Below, piece by piece: positions 43,977 to 52,578 of a DNA stretch of 64,000 nucleotides. The notes under the pieces were generated by a model, which ran no database searches, was not told the origin of the DNA, and saw only the letters and a list, made by a program, of their open reading frames with translations. Both the position numbers and the translations under genes were made by a program. The stretch is taken from contig NZ_JYMT01000039.1 of NCBI RefSeq assembly GCF_000938305.1, forward strand, positions 90,437-154,436. The letters are read 5' to 3'. This stretch comes from Bradyrhizobium sp. LTSP885. Lineage in GTDB: Bacteria > Pseudomonadota > Alphaproteobacteria > Rhizobiales > Xanthobacteraceae. Position 1 is the stretch's first letter. Each line of letters starts with the position of its first letter.

Positions 43977-44471
43977 ATGCGTCAAATGATCACTGGACTG
44001 ATTGCGGCCGTGGCCGTCATGGCGGCTGCGCCCGCGATGGCGTGCGGCTTCAACCCCTGCGGCGCGCCGGTCTATGCCCCGCCGGTCGTGAATTACTGCA
44101 ACCCCTGCGGCGGCGGCGGCGTGGCGGCCGAGCGGCTGCCTGACCCGGACGAGGCCTACCCGGACCAGGCGCAGCAGTACTACTATGTCAACCAGGGCCC
44201 GACCTATACCGGTCCGGGCAACTGGGCGCCGCGTCCGTACTATCGTGAGGGCTATGGCCGCCCGTCTTATGGCTATCGCCACTATGGCTACGGCTATCGC
44301 CACCATGAGTACGGGTATCGCCACTACGGCTACGGCGCGTACCATCACTATCGCCCGTCATATCACCATCCGCACTACGGCTATCATGACGGCTACGCAC
44401 CGCGTCACGCCTATGCGCCGCGCTACGCGCCCTATCACTACGGCCACCCCGTGCTGCGCCGCTACTACTGA
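43977..44471 (+). CDS. secreted Tyr/His/Gly-repeat protein
   Basis: The 164-residue protein has a signal peptide (LIAAVAVMAAAPAMA) and a short Cys-containing region (CGFNPCGAPVY, then YCNPCGGGG). The rest is degenerate repeats of the type YGYRHYGYG and YAPRYAPYHYG. Tyr, His and Gly dominate, suggesting a flexible, possibly metal- or polymer-binding, envelope protein. GGAGAGAGT precedes the ATG and a terminator follows. Function is unknown. Confidence 0.65.
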   Translation: MRQMITGLIAAVAVMAAAPAMACGFNPCGAPVYAPPVVNYCNPCGGGGVAAERLPDPDEAYPDQAQQYYYVNQGPTYTGPGNWAPRPYYREGYGRPSYGYRHYGYGYRHHEYGYRHYGYGAYHHYRPSYHHPHYGYHDGYAPRHAYAPRYAPYHYGHPVLRRYY

Positions 44472-44491
44472 TCCTGTGATCGGTTGAAGAG

Positions 44492-44525
44492 CGCCCGTTC
44501 GCAATCCGCGAGCGGGCGTTTTTCT
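44492..44525 (+). terminator. rho-independent terminator after the Tyr/His-rich gene
   Basis: CGCCCGTTCGC and GCGAGCGGGCG pair over eleven bases with one G-T, loop AATCC, then a T-run broken by one C. It starts 20 bases after the stop. Confidence 0.9.
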
Positions 44526-44713
44526 TTGGTGGTTGAGGAATTGAAGGGGACGCGCTGCCAAAATATCGAAAACAACCCCATGCAAAGTAGCCGGCGGCTG
44601 CGGGCGTTCGACGCGACAAGACTTGACATGTCGGGCAACTCAGCGGCATTATTCCATTATTCCGAAATCGTGCAAGCGCCCCCTCGGAGGTGGACAGAGT
44701 CCGCGGCGCCTAT

Positions 44714-45541
44714 CTAGCTCATCAGCCCCAGCCGGCTGGCGCCGATATAGAGCGCGAGCACCGCGGCATTCGAGACATTGAGGCTCTTGATCTCGCCGGG
44801 CATGTCGAGGCGAGCGACGACGCTGCAGGTCTCGCGGGTCAATTGCCGCAAGCCCTTGCCCTCGGCGCCGAGCACCAGCGCGAGCGGCTGTTGCAATGCC
44901 ACCTTGCCGAGATCCTCGGTGCCCTCGCTGTCGAGGCCGACGGTCATGAAGCCGAGGTCGTTCAATTCGTTCAGCGCACGCGCCAAATTCTGCACCGTCA
45001 CCATCGGCACCAGCTCGAGCGCGCCGGAGGCGGATTTCGCCAGCACGCCCGTGGCCTCCGGGCTGTGCCGCGCCGTGGTGACGATCGCCTTCACCGCAAA
45101 GGCCGCGGCCGACCGCAGGATGGCGCCGACATTGTGCGGGTCGGTGATCTGGTCGAGCACCAGCACGATGCCTTCTTGTGCCAGCGTATCGATATCAGGC
45201 GAGGGCAGCGGATCGGCCTCCGCCAGCAGGCCCTGGTGCACGGCATCGGGGCCGAGCCTCTGGTCGATCTCGCTGGGGCGGACGATGTCCGGCGCGACCT
45301 TGGTGTCGATATTCTCGTCCGCGAGCCGCTTGGCGGCGTTCTCGGTGAGGTAAAGCTTGCGGATCTGGCGGTCCGGATTGGCAAGTGCGGCCGCCACCGT
45401 GTGCCAGCCATACAGAATCACCGGCCCGTCGGAACCGGATTCACGCTCCCGCCGACCAGGCGGGCGGCCGAATTTCCGCCCTTTTTCGAAGGGTTTAGGC
45501 CCGCCGCGGCGGAAATTGGACTTGCGGTCGCGATCGCTCAT
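44714..45541 (-). CDS. rlmB: 23S rRNA (guanosine-2'-O-)-methyltransferase RlmB
   Basis: The 275-residue SpoU/TrmH-family enzyme methylates the 2'-O of a conserved guanosine in 23S rRNA domain V. A basic N-terminal tail (KFGRPPGRRERE) leads to the substrate-binding domain (VILYGWHTVAAALANPDR). The knotted SPOUT domain follows with ITDPHNVGAILRSAAAF, LVLGAEGKGL and KSLNVSNAAVLALY, its three motifs in order. It is divergent from tRNA-Tyr. The SAM-binding knot is complete, so it should be active. Confidence 0.93.
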   Translation of the reverse strand: MSDRDRKSNFRRGGPKPFEKGRKFGRPPGRRERESGSDGPVILYGWHTVAAALANPDRQIRKLYLTENAAKRLADENIDTKVAPDIVRPSEIDQRLGPDAVHQGLLAEADPLPSPDIDTLAQEGIVLVLDQITDPHNVGAILRSAAAFAVKAIVTTARHSPEATGVLAKSASGALELVPMVTVQNLARALNELNDLGFMTVGLDSEGTEDLGKVALQQPLALVLGAEGKGLRQLTRETCSVVARLDMPGEIKSLNVSNAAVLALYIGASRLGLMS

Positions 45542-45739
45542 CTGAGGCTTGTCTCATGGCTCCCGAATATTGGCAATTTAACCCGCATTTAGGAGGCCGG
45601 CTTGGTTGACTTTGGCCGGTCCCTTCGACCATAAACGGCCCCGATCGCGCACCCGTAACCGGGCCTGCGCGGTTATCAGCGTCATCTTGATGACCCGGTC
45701 CGTCGCCACTCGTGCGGCCGGGATTTAGCGCTGTTGGAC

Positions 45740-45825
45740 GGGGGAGTGTCCCGAGTGGCAAAGGGAGCTGACTGTAAATCAGCCGTCTTATGACTTCGAA
45801 GGTTCGAGTCCTTCTTCCCCCACCA
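45740..45825 (+). tRNA. tRNA-Tyr (anticodon GTA)
   Basis: The gene starts GGGGGAGTGTCCCGAGTGG and has the anticodon loop CTGTAAA, a long variable arm (class II, as for Tyr), the T-arm GGTTCGAGTCC, and an encoded CCA. The acceptor pairs GGGGGAG with TTCCCCC, with one G-T pair. Confidence 0.96.
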
Positions 45826-45896
45826 GCCTTCGCTCGCTTCGCGAGCTACGGCTGGGCAAGCCCGGTAAGTCCATCATAGCGAAGTGAGCGAAGGCT
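45825..45896. repeat. inverted repeat abutting tRNA-Tyr
   Basis: AGCCTTCGCTCGCTTCGC directly follows the CCA end of the tRNA, and GCGAAGTGAGCGAAGGCT lies 36 bases later. The arms match at 17 of 18 positions. Further GAAGGGCGAAGGC-like sequence follows. It may act as a processing or termination structure, or be a copy of a dispersed repeat. The rest of the 230-base gap up to 46056 holds no gene. Confidence 0.7.
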
Positions 45897-46056
45897 GCCG
45901 CGCCATAGCCCGAAGGGCGAAGGCGGGCTGTATCCGCGAACCCCTCTCGCTCATCACCATAGCTCGCCGAACAAGGTGTATCGGCCATTGGCCCAGCTGC
46001 GCCCAATGCAACGCGGCGCAGCATCTGTCGAGGCGTCAGCGACCGGACGCGATCAA

Positions 46057-47910
46057 TCAGTGCGCGCTGTCGCCGCGACCGTCGTCGTCATCGTAGAAGT
46101 CGTGGTCGCCGCCTGGCTTGAACTGGGGATCGACGCAGGCAAAGTTGCCCGCGTTATTGGTCATGCCGCTGCCCTTGTAGGTCGGAATCTGCGGATAAGG
46201 ACACAGCGGTCGCGTGCCTCCGGTCGGGAAGTACATCGCGACCCGTGGGTCGAACGGCGCGCCAGGCGGGTAGGGGGAGGCCGTGTTGGTGTTCGCCGCC
46301 ACGATGCGCTCCGGCGCGCTGCCCTTCTCGACCCAGTTCGTGATGGCGTTGAGCTCGTTTCCGGCGAAGTTGGTGGTGGCCGCGCCGCCGCCGCAATGAG
46401 CCATGTTCGGCACCATGAACAGACGCGCAAAATCCCCGGCATGGCCGCCCATCTGCTGGTTCATCTTGCGGTACCAGCGGGCGATCGCAGCACCAGAGAA
46501 GATGCCGTCATTGACCGACGATGAGACGATCAGCTTGCCGCCGCGCTGCCTGAACGGCCGCAGGTCGGTCGACACCGCCGCCATGAAATCCATCGAGCTC
46601 TCCGGATATGCCTGGGTCCGGGTGAATATCTTCGGCGCGTCGGTATCGAAGTTGAAATGGAACACGAACGCCTCCTGACCGGTCGGCCCGTTGACCGGCG
46701 TGACGACGGGAGGTGTCTGGAACACCATCGGGAGCGCACCTGCTCCGAGCGTCAGGTTGATCGCGGTGTTGACGTTTGGCACCGGTGCGGTGACGACGTT
46801 CCAAAAACCCCAGCCGGCGCCGGGCGCTGTCGGCGGCGTCCAGATGCCTGCGTCCCAGAACCAGTTCGAATAGAGCCGCTGGCCCCTCGAATTGACCGGG
46901 CCGGTGTAGATCTTCTTCAGCGCATCGACTTGCGCGCCGGTCAGGCAGGTGCCGCTATGCGGCGTGCTGCCGTGGGTGCCGGTGCCGCAGGTGTAGCTGG
47001 CGAGCGCCGGGTACACCTTCTTGGCCGTGCAGGCGTGGTAATTGTCGATGATGCCGTCGACCAACCCGTCGAGCGCATCGCAGGCGCTCAGGATTGCGGC
47101 CGAGGCCACCTCCATGTCCTGCGCGGGAAAGGTGCTCGGAACGAACGGCTGGCCGTTGATATCGGTGCTGGTGGCGAGCTTGCCCAACTGTTGCTCGTTC
47201 CAGGCCTCAGCAAGTCCTGCCTGCGGCAGGTTGAAGCCGGGATTTTGCGAAATCACGCCGTCGAACAGAAAGGGAAATTTCTGCGAGGCGACCATCGCGT
47301 CGCGGCCGCCATTCGAGCATCCCATGATGTAGGAATATTCGGTGTCGAGACTGTAATAATAGGAGATGATCTCTTTCGAGATGACAGCCGTCTTCTCGAT
47401 GCCGTTATAGCCGTAGTCGCGGCGCGCCTGGGCGTCGATGGCGAAATGGGCCGAGCCTCCGGCATTCGCATCATCGTCCTGATAGCCGCCGACCGCATTG
47501 CTCGCGCTGTCTTCATGGCCGCCGTCATCGGCGGCGACCGCCCAGCCTTGTGTGAGCTCGACGCCGGCCGAGCCCTGCGGGTCGCTTTGCAGGCTGCCGT
47601 CGGTGCCGCCGCCGCCCATCATCTCGAACCGGCCGTGCCAGGTGTTTGGCAAATTGAGCGCAAAGCCGATGGCGTAGGTGAAATGATCGGGATCCTGCGT
47701 GCTGGTGCGCTTGCCGATGACGCCGACCACATTGCAATAGCCCGACTTCTGCACAGCGCTCAGGATTTGCGTGTTCGCCAGCTTGATGCCGGTGAGGCCG
47801 GTGCAGGATGAACGCGGGGCGACGCCGCCTGGCGGCAGCCCTTCCGATGCGTGTGCGCCGAGCGCCGCCCAGCCTGCAACAATCGTCGACGCCAGCAATA
47901 GTCGTTTCAT
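46057..47910 (-). CDS. tannase/feruloyl esterase-family protein
   Basis: The 617-residue secreted enzyme has a signal peptide (LASTIVAGWAALGAHA) and a tannase-type alpha/beta hydrolase body. The nucleophile elbow is GCSNGGRDAM, with an acid in SSVNDGIFSG and the histidine region in MAHCGGG, the HCGGG being typical of the family. Many cysteines form the disulfides expected of secreted tannases. Such enzymes cleave ester bonds of plant phenolics such as gallates and ferulates. GGGAGGG precedes the ATG. A MarR gene is divergent and is the likely regulator. Confidence 0.92.
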   Translation of the reverse strand: MKRLLLASTIVAGWAALGAHASEGLPPGGVAPRSSCTGLTGIKLANTQILSAVQKSGYCNVVGVIGKRTSTQDPDHFTYAIGFALNLPNTWHGRFEMMGGGGTDGSLQSDPQGSAGVELTQGWAVAADDGGHEDSASNAVGGYQDDDANAGGSAHFAIDAQARRDYGYNGIEKTAVISKEIISYYYSLDTEYSYIMGCSNGGRDAMVASQKFPFLFDGVISQNPGFNLPQAGLAEAWNEQQLGKLATSTDINGQPFVPSTFPAQDMEVASAAILSACDALDGLVDGIIDNYHACTAKKVYPALASYTCGTGTHGSTPHSGTCLTGAQVDALKKIYTGPVNSRGQRLYSNWFWDAGIWTPPTAPGAGWGFWNVVTAPVPNVNTAINLTLGAGALPMVFQTPPVVTPVNGPTGQEAFVFHFNFDTDAPKIFTRTQAYPESSMDFMAAVSTDLRPFRQRGGKLIVSSSVNDGIFSGAAIARWYRKMNQQMGGHAGDFARLFMVPNMAHCGGGAATTNFAGNELNAITNWVEKGSAPERIVAANTNTASPYPPGAPFDPRVAMYFPTGGTRPLCPYPQIPTYKGSGMTNNAGNFACVDPQFKPGGDHDFYDDDDGRGDSAH

Positions 47911-48136
47911 GTCAGTCCCTCCCAGGTGATGAAGAGCGATTGCCAGACCAGCGGCGCGCCGCAGAGCTTCACGTCCTGCCGAACAGATCGCTGCGCACGT
48001 GTGGCGGCGCACGATGTCATCTCGCCGCGGCGCGTCACAACGCGCTCATCGGCGTCCACCCTTGATGGAGGCACGGACGTTATCTCCCTTGGACCGGCTC
48101 GTGTTGCGGCAGGTTTCCGCGATCCTTGCGCCGCGA

Positions 48137-48152
48137 TGTTGTCTTGTCAACA
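48137..48152. promoter_or_regulatory. candidate operator in the tannase-marR intergenic region
   Basis: TGTTG-N6-CAACA is a dyad in the 409-base gap (47911-48319) between the divergent tannase and MarR genes. It is the only clear palindrome I see there; the rest of the gap shows no gene or RNA. It could be the MarR binding site, but this is weaker than the matched pair near 34.3 kb. Confidence 0.3.
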
Positions 48153-48319
48153 TGGATTCGAAATCGGACACTGCCACGCAACCTCTCGTGGCATTTGCAA
48201 TTGCGAAGGCCGGCGCCGCTCTGCTTGCCGTGCGGGGGCGCCGGGATAGACTAAAGCGCTCGAATCCCCGATCTTCGGGGCGCAGGCTTGGGAAACTGGC
48301 TTGGGAAAGATTGATATCG

Positions 48320-48904
48320 ATGGAGCCAGGGAAGGCAGGTGTCAGGAAGCGGCCCGCCAAGGGCCTGCGCCGCGCAGCACGCGTGGTGAAGTCGTCACGA
48401 CATCAGCCGCGCGCGACGCAGGCGGAAAAGCCGGCGCGGGCAAAACCGTCGGCCTTGAAACCGCTGGCCTTGAAACCGTTGGCCTTGGGCGACCTGTCGC
48501 AATTGCTCGGCTATCGCCTCCGCCGGGCCCAGCTTTGGGTCTTCAAGGAATTCGGCCGGCAATTGTCTGCCTATGACGTCAGCCCGGCCCAGTTCTCCGT
48601 TCTCTGCGTGATTGACGCCAATCCCGGCATCAACCAGCTTGCGATTGCGCAACTGCTGTCGATCGAGCGGGCCGGATTGGGCCGGCTGGCCGATCATCTG
48701 GAGGGGCGCGGCCTGGTGCGGCGCACCGCCTCCGCGATCAACCGGCGCTATTACGTGCTCTCTCTGACCGACGAAGGCACAGCACTCTTGCGCCGGATCA
48801 GGCCCGCAGTGGCCGAAAGCGACAAGCGGCTCGCCGCCAAGATCGGACCGCGTGCCTACCGCGACTTGCAGCGGGCGTTGTCGATCTTTTTGCAGGAGAA
48901 CTGA
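48320..48904 (+). CDS. MarR-family regulator with N-terminal basic extension
   Basis: A protein of about 194 residues. An N-terminal Lys/Arg/Ala-rich extension holds a short repeat (ALKPLALKPLALG), then comes a MarR domain: SPAQFSVLCVIDANPGINQL for the second helix, LLSIERAGLGRLADHLEGRG for the recognition helix, and NRRYYVLSLTDEG for the wing. It is probably a repressor of the divergent tannase gene, released by phenolic ligands. GGGAAAGA precedes the ATG; longer starts upstream are possible. Confidence 0.88.
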   Translation: MEPGKAGVRKRPAKGLRRAARVVKSSRHQPRATQAEKPARAKPSALKPLALKPLALGDLSQLLGYRLRRAQLWVFKEFGRQLSAYDVSPAQFSVLCVIDANPGINQLAIAQLLSIERAGLGRLADHLEGRGLVRRTASAINRRYYVLSLTDEGTALLRRIRPAVAESDKRLAAKIGPRAYRDLQRALSIFLQEN

Positions 48905-49060
48905 GGGCCGGGACGTGGCGAGCCGCATGATGGCCGGCGTTGGCGCTGAGGGCATCGTCGGAAATTGCTCGCCAGATGATAGTGAGAGCGCGTCGGACGG
49001 GCGATGGCTCGGGCGAATCGGACAGAAAACCTACTACGAAAATTGTACTAGGATATTTAC

Positions 49061-49558
49061 ATGGATAGGGAAATTCCGCGGGTCGAAGCCGTTAAGGTGG
49101 AAGTTCCGTCGTCATTGGTCGTCCGCTGGCGAGGGAGACGAGGCCGCGACGCTGTGAACTTGACCGGGTGGATTGCCACCGGTGGCGATATTCTTGCGCC
49201 ACTCAAAGATGCTTCGACGTTCAGTCAAGCGCACGTTGCATCCTACGGATCGGCGGTCGCTTGGAATGACGAGGACCTCGCAATCGATGCCATGCATCTG
49301 AAGATGCTGGCTGATGAGCAGCGTCCATTCGGCAACGTTGAGATTCGTCGCTGGCAAGATCAGATGGGAATATCCAATGCTGAGGCCGCCGATCTGGTGA
49401 ACGTCAGTCTCAGCACCTGGAATTCGTATCGTGCCGCGGGTACGGTGCCGGCACCCATTGGGATGTTGCTCCGGGCGATGCAGCGGGACCCGTTGATGAT
49501 GCAGGCCCATCTGCGTCCGCGCACGGCGGGACGGCCAAGAAAGGCTGCGATGGGCTGA
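49061..49558 (+). CDS. DUF2442 protein fused to a helix-turn-helix domain
   Basis: The 165-residue protein has an N-terminal DUF2442-like domain: ILAPLKDASTFSQAHVASYG followed by VAWNDEDLAIDAMHL. After a short linker a helix-turn-helix follows: IRRWQDQMGISNAEAADLVN, then VSLSTWNSYRAAG, like the XRE or RHH-type antidote domains seen next to toxin genes. No toxin gene lies beside it. The upstream region is AT-rich, unlike its neighbours. It is probably a DNA-binding protein of unknown target. Confidence 0.75.
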   Translation: MDREIPRVEAVKVEVPSSLVVRWRGRRGRDAVNLTGWIATGGDILAPLKDASTFSQAHVASYGSAVAWNDEDLAIDAMHLKMLADEQRPFGNVEIRRWQDQMGISNAEAADLVNVSLSTWNSYRAAGTVPAPIGMLLRAMQRDPLMMQAHLRPRTAGRPRKAAMG

Positions 49559-49602
49559 AATTCGCTCGATCGGAATGTCCGTGAGAATGTGAATTCACTT
49601 CC

Positions 49603-50520
49603 TCACTCCATCCGCGCGAACAGCTCCACCAGCGTTTCGCGCAGCCAGCGCTGGGCAGGTACGGTGTCGTTGCGCTGGTGCCAGAATAGGCTGACGACGC
49701 GCGGTGGCGCCTCGAGCGGAAGCGGCATCGCGCGCAGCGACGGGGCGTGTCGCGACTGGCCGCGCAGATCCCGCGGCAGCACGCCGATCAGGTCGGATTG
49801 GCGCACGATCTCGTAAGCCGCACCGTAATGATTGACGATGGAGACGAGGTTGCGCGACAGCCCGCGCGAGGCGAGGAACTGGTCGTAGGTCGGCAACGTC
49901 CGGCCGGCCAGGCTGACATCGACATGCTTGGCGTTCAGGAAGCTGCGCGTGCTCAGCCGCTTGCCGGCGGCCAACGGATGGTCCCGCCGCATGAAGCAGG
50001 CGTAGTCGACGGTCCAGAGCGAGCGCGAGCGGATCAGCGCCGGATGCTGCGCCTCGTTGACGTAGACGCTCAACACGCAATCGACCCGGTTGTCCTCGAG
50101 CTGATCGGCGATGCCGATGATGGTGTTGGGCACGGTGCGGATGCGCGCGTTGGGCGCGGCCTTGGCGAAACGGTTGAGGAGCCGCGGCATCACCAGCGAG
50201 GCGACGTAATCCGACATCGACAGGCTGAACTCGGTCTGGGCGCGCTCCGAATCGAAGACTTTCTCGTCGAGCGCGCCGCGCACGCTTTCCAGCGCTTCGC
50301 CGATCGGATCCCACAACGCCACGGCGCGTTGGGTGGGGCGGATCCCGGTGCCTGACCGCACGAACAATGGATCTCCGAGCGCGTCGCGCAATCGTGCCAG
50401 CGCGTTGCTGACCGCAGGCTGCGTCATCATCAGCGCGTTCGCGGCCCGCGTGACGCTGCCCTCGGTCATCAGCGCCTCGAAGACCTTCAGCAGGTTCAGG
50501 TCAAGCGTCCGGAATGACAT
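49603..50520 (-). CDS. LysR-family transcriptional regulator
   Basis: The 305-residue protein has the N-terminal winged helix (LKVFEALMTEGSVTRAANAL with TQPAVSNALARLRDALGDPL), a linker helix, and an effector-binding domain. The PLFVRSGTGIRPTQRA segment resembles NodD/NahR-type LysR proteins. It is divergent from the MFS-GAF-amidohydrolase operon and is its likely activator. A palindrome lies in the shared region. An upstream ATG would add three residues. Confidence 0.9.
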   Translation of the reverse strand: MSFRTLDLNLLKVFEALMTEGSVTRAANALMMTQPAVSNALARLRDALGDPLFVRSGTGIRPTQRAVALWDPIGEALESVRGALDEKVFDSERAQTEFSLSMSDYVASLVMPRLLNRFAKAAPNARIRTVPNTIIGIADQLEDNRVDCVLSVYVNEAQHPALIRSRSLWTVDYACFMRRDHPLAAGKRLSTRSFLNAKHVDVSLAGRTLPTYDQFLASRGLSRNLVSIVNHYGAAYEIVRQSDLIGVLPRDLRGQSRHAPSLRAMPLPLEAPPRVVSLFWHQRNDTVPAQRWLRETLVELFARME

Positions 50521-50543
50521 CGGTGACATTCACACTGGTGATA

Positions 50544-50555
50544 TATGAGATCATA
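50544..50555. promoter_or_regulatory. candidate LysR binding dyad
   Basis: TATGA-GA-TCATA is a perfect five-base dyad inside an AT-rich patch about 25 bases from the lysR start, where divergent LysR regulators usually bind. The patch contrasts with the GC-rich surroundings. Confidence 0.4.
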
Positions 50556-50601
50556 ACTATAAATTATTGGGATAATGGCGGTTTGTCTATTATCCCTCCG
50601 C

Positions 50602-50637
50602 GGGAGCACAAGTGCCCCGGGGAGCACAAGTGCCCCC
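50602..50637. repeat. 18-base tandem repeat upstream of an MFS gene
   Basis: GGGAGCACAAGTGCCCC occurs twice with an 18-base period, and each copy is itself near palindromic (GCAC/GTGC). It lies about 45 bases before the ATG of the transporter and may form a hairpin in its leader. Confidence 0.75.
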
Positions 50638-50678
50638 GGGGAATACGGGCGCCGGGCCGTGGGGCAGGGGGATTTCAG

Positions 50679-52037
50679 ATGTCGATGATATCGGCGCGCA
50701 TCGAGCGCCTTCCGTTCGCACGTTTTCATATTCATCTGCTGCTGATGGGCGGCCTGGGCTACATGTTCGACGCGATGGACGCCGCCGTGCTGGCCTTTAT
50801 CCTGCCGGTGCTCCGCACCGCCTGGAATCTCACGGCGGTCCAGACCGGCGTGCTCGGCAGCAGCACCTTTGTCGGCTTCCTGTTCGGCGCCCTGCTGGCC
50901 GGCACGCTCGGCGACCTGATCGGCCGCCGCGCGGTGATGATGTCGGCGCTCGCACTCTACTGTATGGCATCGGTGGTCAGCGCGACCGTGGATAGCTGGT
51001 CGTCGTTCTTCGCCGCCCGCGTGGTGGCGGGGATGGGCACCGGCGCCGAGAGCGCGATCATCGCGCCCTACCTTGCGGAGTTCGTGGCGCGGCGTTACCG
51101 CGGCAGTTTCACGGGCGCGCTGGCGGGCTTCTTCTCGTTCGGCTTTGTGGCAGCCGCCTTGCTCGGCTATTTCATCGTGCCGGCTTACGATAACGGCTGG
51201 CGCATCGTGCTAGTGATCACCGCCGTGCCTGTCGTCATGCTGCTGTGGTGGCGCAGGGCGCTGCCGGAATCGCCGCGCTGGCTGGAAAGCCGGGGACGGC
51301 TCAAGGAGGCCGAAGCGGTGCTCGACAGGGTCGAAGCGAGCTTCGCGCGCGCCGGCCATGTCCTGCCGCCGCCGGTCGTCGAGGTGACCGCGGCTCCGGC
51401 GCCAGCGGGAACGCTTGCGACCAATTTCGCGTCTCTGTTCGCCGGGCGGCAGGCCCGCATCACCACCATGACCTGGATCATGTGGCTGTCGATCACGTTC
51501 AGCTACTACTCTTTCTTCGTCTGGATTCCCGGCCTGCTGGTGCAGAACGGCATGAGCATCACGAAGAGCTTTGGCTATTCGCTGACGATGTATTGCGCGC
51601 AGGTGCCCGGCTATTTCAGCGCCGCCTGGTTCAACGAACGCATCGGCCGGCAGGCCACGATCGCCACCTACATGCTGCTCGGCGGCATCAGCGCGTTCGG
51701 CCTCGCCCTCGCCACCAGCGACGGAGAGATCATGCTGGCCGGCATCCTCTTGTCGTTCTTCATGAACGGCACTTATGCCGGCGTCTATGCCTACACGGCC
51801 GAGGTGTTTCCGACGCCGATCCGGACCACGGGGGCAGGGCTTGCGTCGGCGATCGGCCGCATCGGGGCGATCGTCTCGCCGATCCTGGTCGGCTACCTCT
51901 ATCCGAATTTCGGCTTCGCCGGCGTGTTCGGCGTCACCACGACCGTGCTCCTGATCGGTGCATTGACCGTCGTGCTGATGGGCGTGCCGACACGCGGGCG
52001 CTCGCTGGAAGAGATCGCCGCGAGCGAAGCCGCATGA
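50679..52037 (+). CDS. MFS transporter (sugar-porter/AAHS-like)
   Basis: The 452-residue transporter has twelve helices. LGDLIGRRAVMMSA after helix 2 is the MFS motif A, PESPRWLESRGRLKEAEAVL in the central loop is typical of the sugar porter and aromatic acid/H+ symporter groups, and FPTPIRTTGAGLASAIGR is the second-half motif. It probably imports a small organic acid or similar compound. GCAGGGGG lies upstream of the ATG. Its stop overlaps the GAF gene start. Confidence 0.9.
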   Translation: MSMISARIERLPFARFHIHLLLMGGLGYMFDAMDAAVLAFILPVLRTAWNLTAVQTGVLGSSTFVGFLFGALLAGTLGDLIGRRAVMMSALALYCMASVVSATVDSWSSFFAARVVAGMGTGAESAIIAPYLAEFVARRYRGSFTGALAGFFSFGFVAAALLGYFIVPAYDNGWRIVLVITAVPVVMLLWWRRALPESPRWLESRGRLKEAEAVLDRVEASFARAGHVLPPPVVEVTAAPAPAGTLATNFASLFAGRQARITTMTWIMWLSITFSYYSFFVWIPGLLVQNGMSITKSFGYSLTMYCAQVPGYFSAAWFNERIGRQATIATYMLLGGISAFGLALATSDGEIMLAGILLSFFMNGTYAGVYAYTAEVFPTPIRTTGAGLASAIGRIGAIVSPILVGYLYPNFGFAGVFGVTTTVLLIGALTVVLMGVPTRGRSLEEIAASEAA

Positions 52038-52549
52038 CGCCGCACCGCAGGGACGCCAAGCCGCATGCCGATCCGCTGTTGTGCGACGTCGCGATCGCGC
52101 ATGCCAGCGTCGATCAGCCGAACACGGTGTTCGCGGCGCTCGACGCCGCGTTGAGATCGGCGATCGGGCACAAACTGTTCACCATCCTGGCCTATGACGG
52201 CGTGACCGGCGAGGCCGCGCGGCTCTATTCCAATCTTCCCGAATCCTATCCGGCGGGCGGGCGCAAGCGGCTCGCGGCGGGACCGTGGACCGAGGCCGTG
52301 CTCGACCGGGGCGAGGCCTATATCGGCCGCACGCTTGACGATCTCGCTACGGTGTTCTCCGACCACGCGCTGATCGCCTCGCTCGGTTGCGCCAGTGTGC
52401 TCAACATGCCGGTGCGCTGGCGCGGCCGCACGCTCGGCTCGCTCAATCTCCTCCATGAAGCGGGCTGGTACGACGACGATGACGTCGCCGCCTGCCGCCC
52501 CTTTGCCCAACTCGCATTGCCGGCGTTGCTGACGCCGGCGGCGTTCTAA
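52034..52549 (+). CDS. GAF-domain protein
   Basis: The 171-residue cytoplasmic protein is a single GAF domain: FAALDAALRSAIGHKLFTIL opens it, RLYSNLPESYPAGG and ALIASLGCASVLNMPVRWRG make the ligand pocket and dimer surface, and LGSLNLLHEAGWYDDDDVAA ends it. There is no kinase or cyclase output domain. Stand-alone GAF proteins may bind small ligands or act as enzymes. Overlap with the MFS gene (ATGA) shows it is co-translated. Confidence 0.85.
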   Translation: MTPHRRDAKPHADPLLCDVAIAHASVDQPNTVFAALDAALRSAIGHKLFTILAYDGVTGEAARLYSNLPESYPAGGRKRLAAGPWTEAVLDRGEAYIGRTLDDLATVFSDHALIASLGCASVLNMPVRWRGRTLGSLNLLHEAGWYDDDDVAACRPFAQLALPALLTPAAF

Positions 52550-52578
52550 CCCGACAGGACATCGCCAAGGACATCGTC

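Noticed and set aside
45788..46024. Frame ending GEEGLEPSKS
   Set aside because: It is antisense to tRNA-Tyr and to the inverted repeat; a known artefact.
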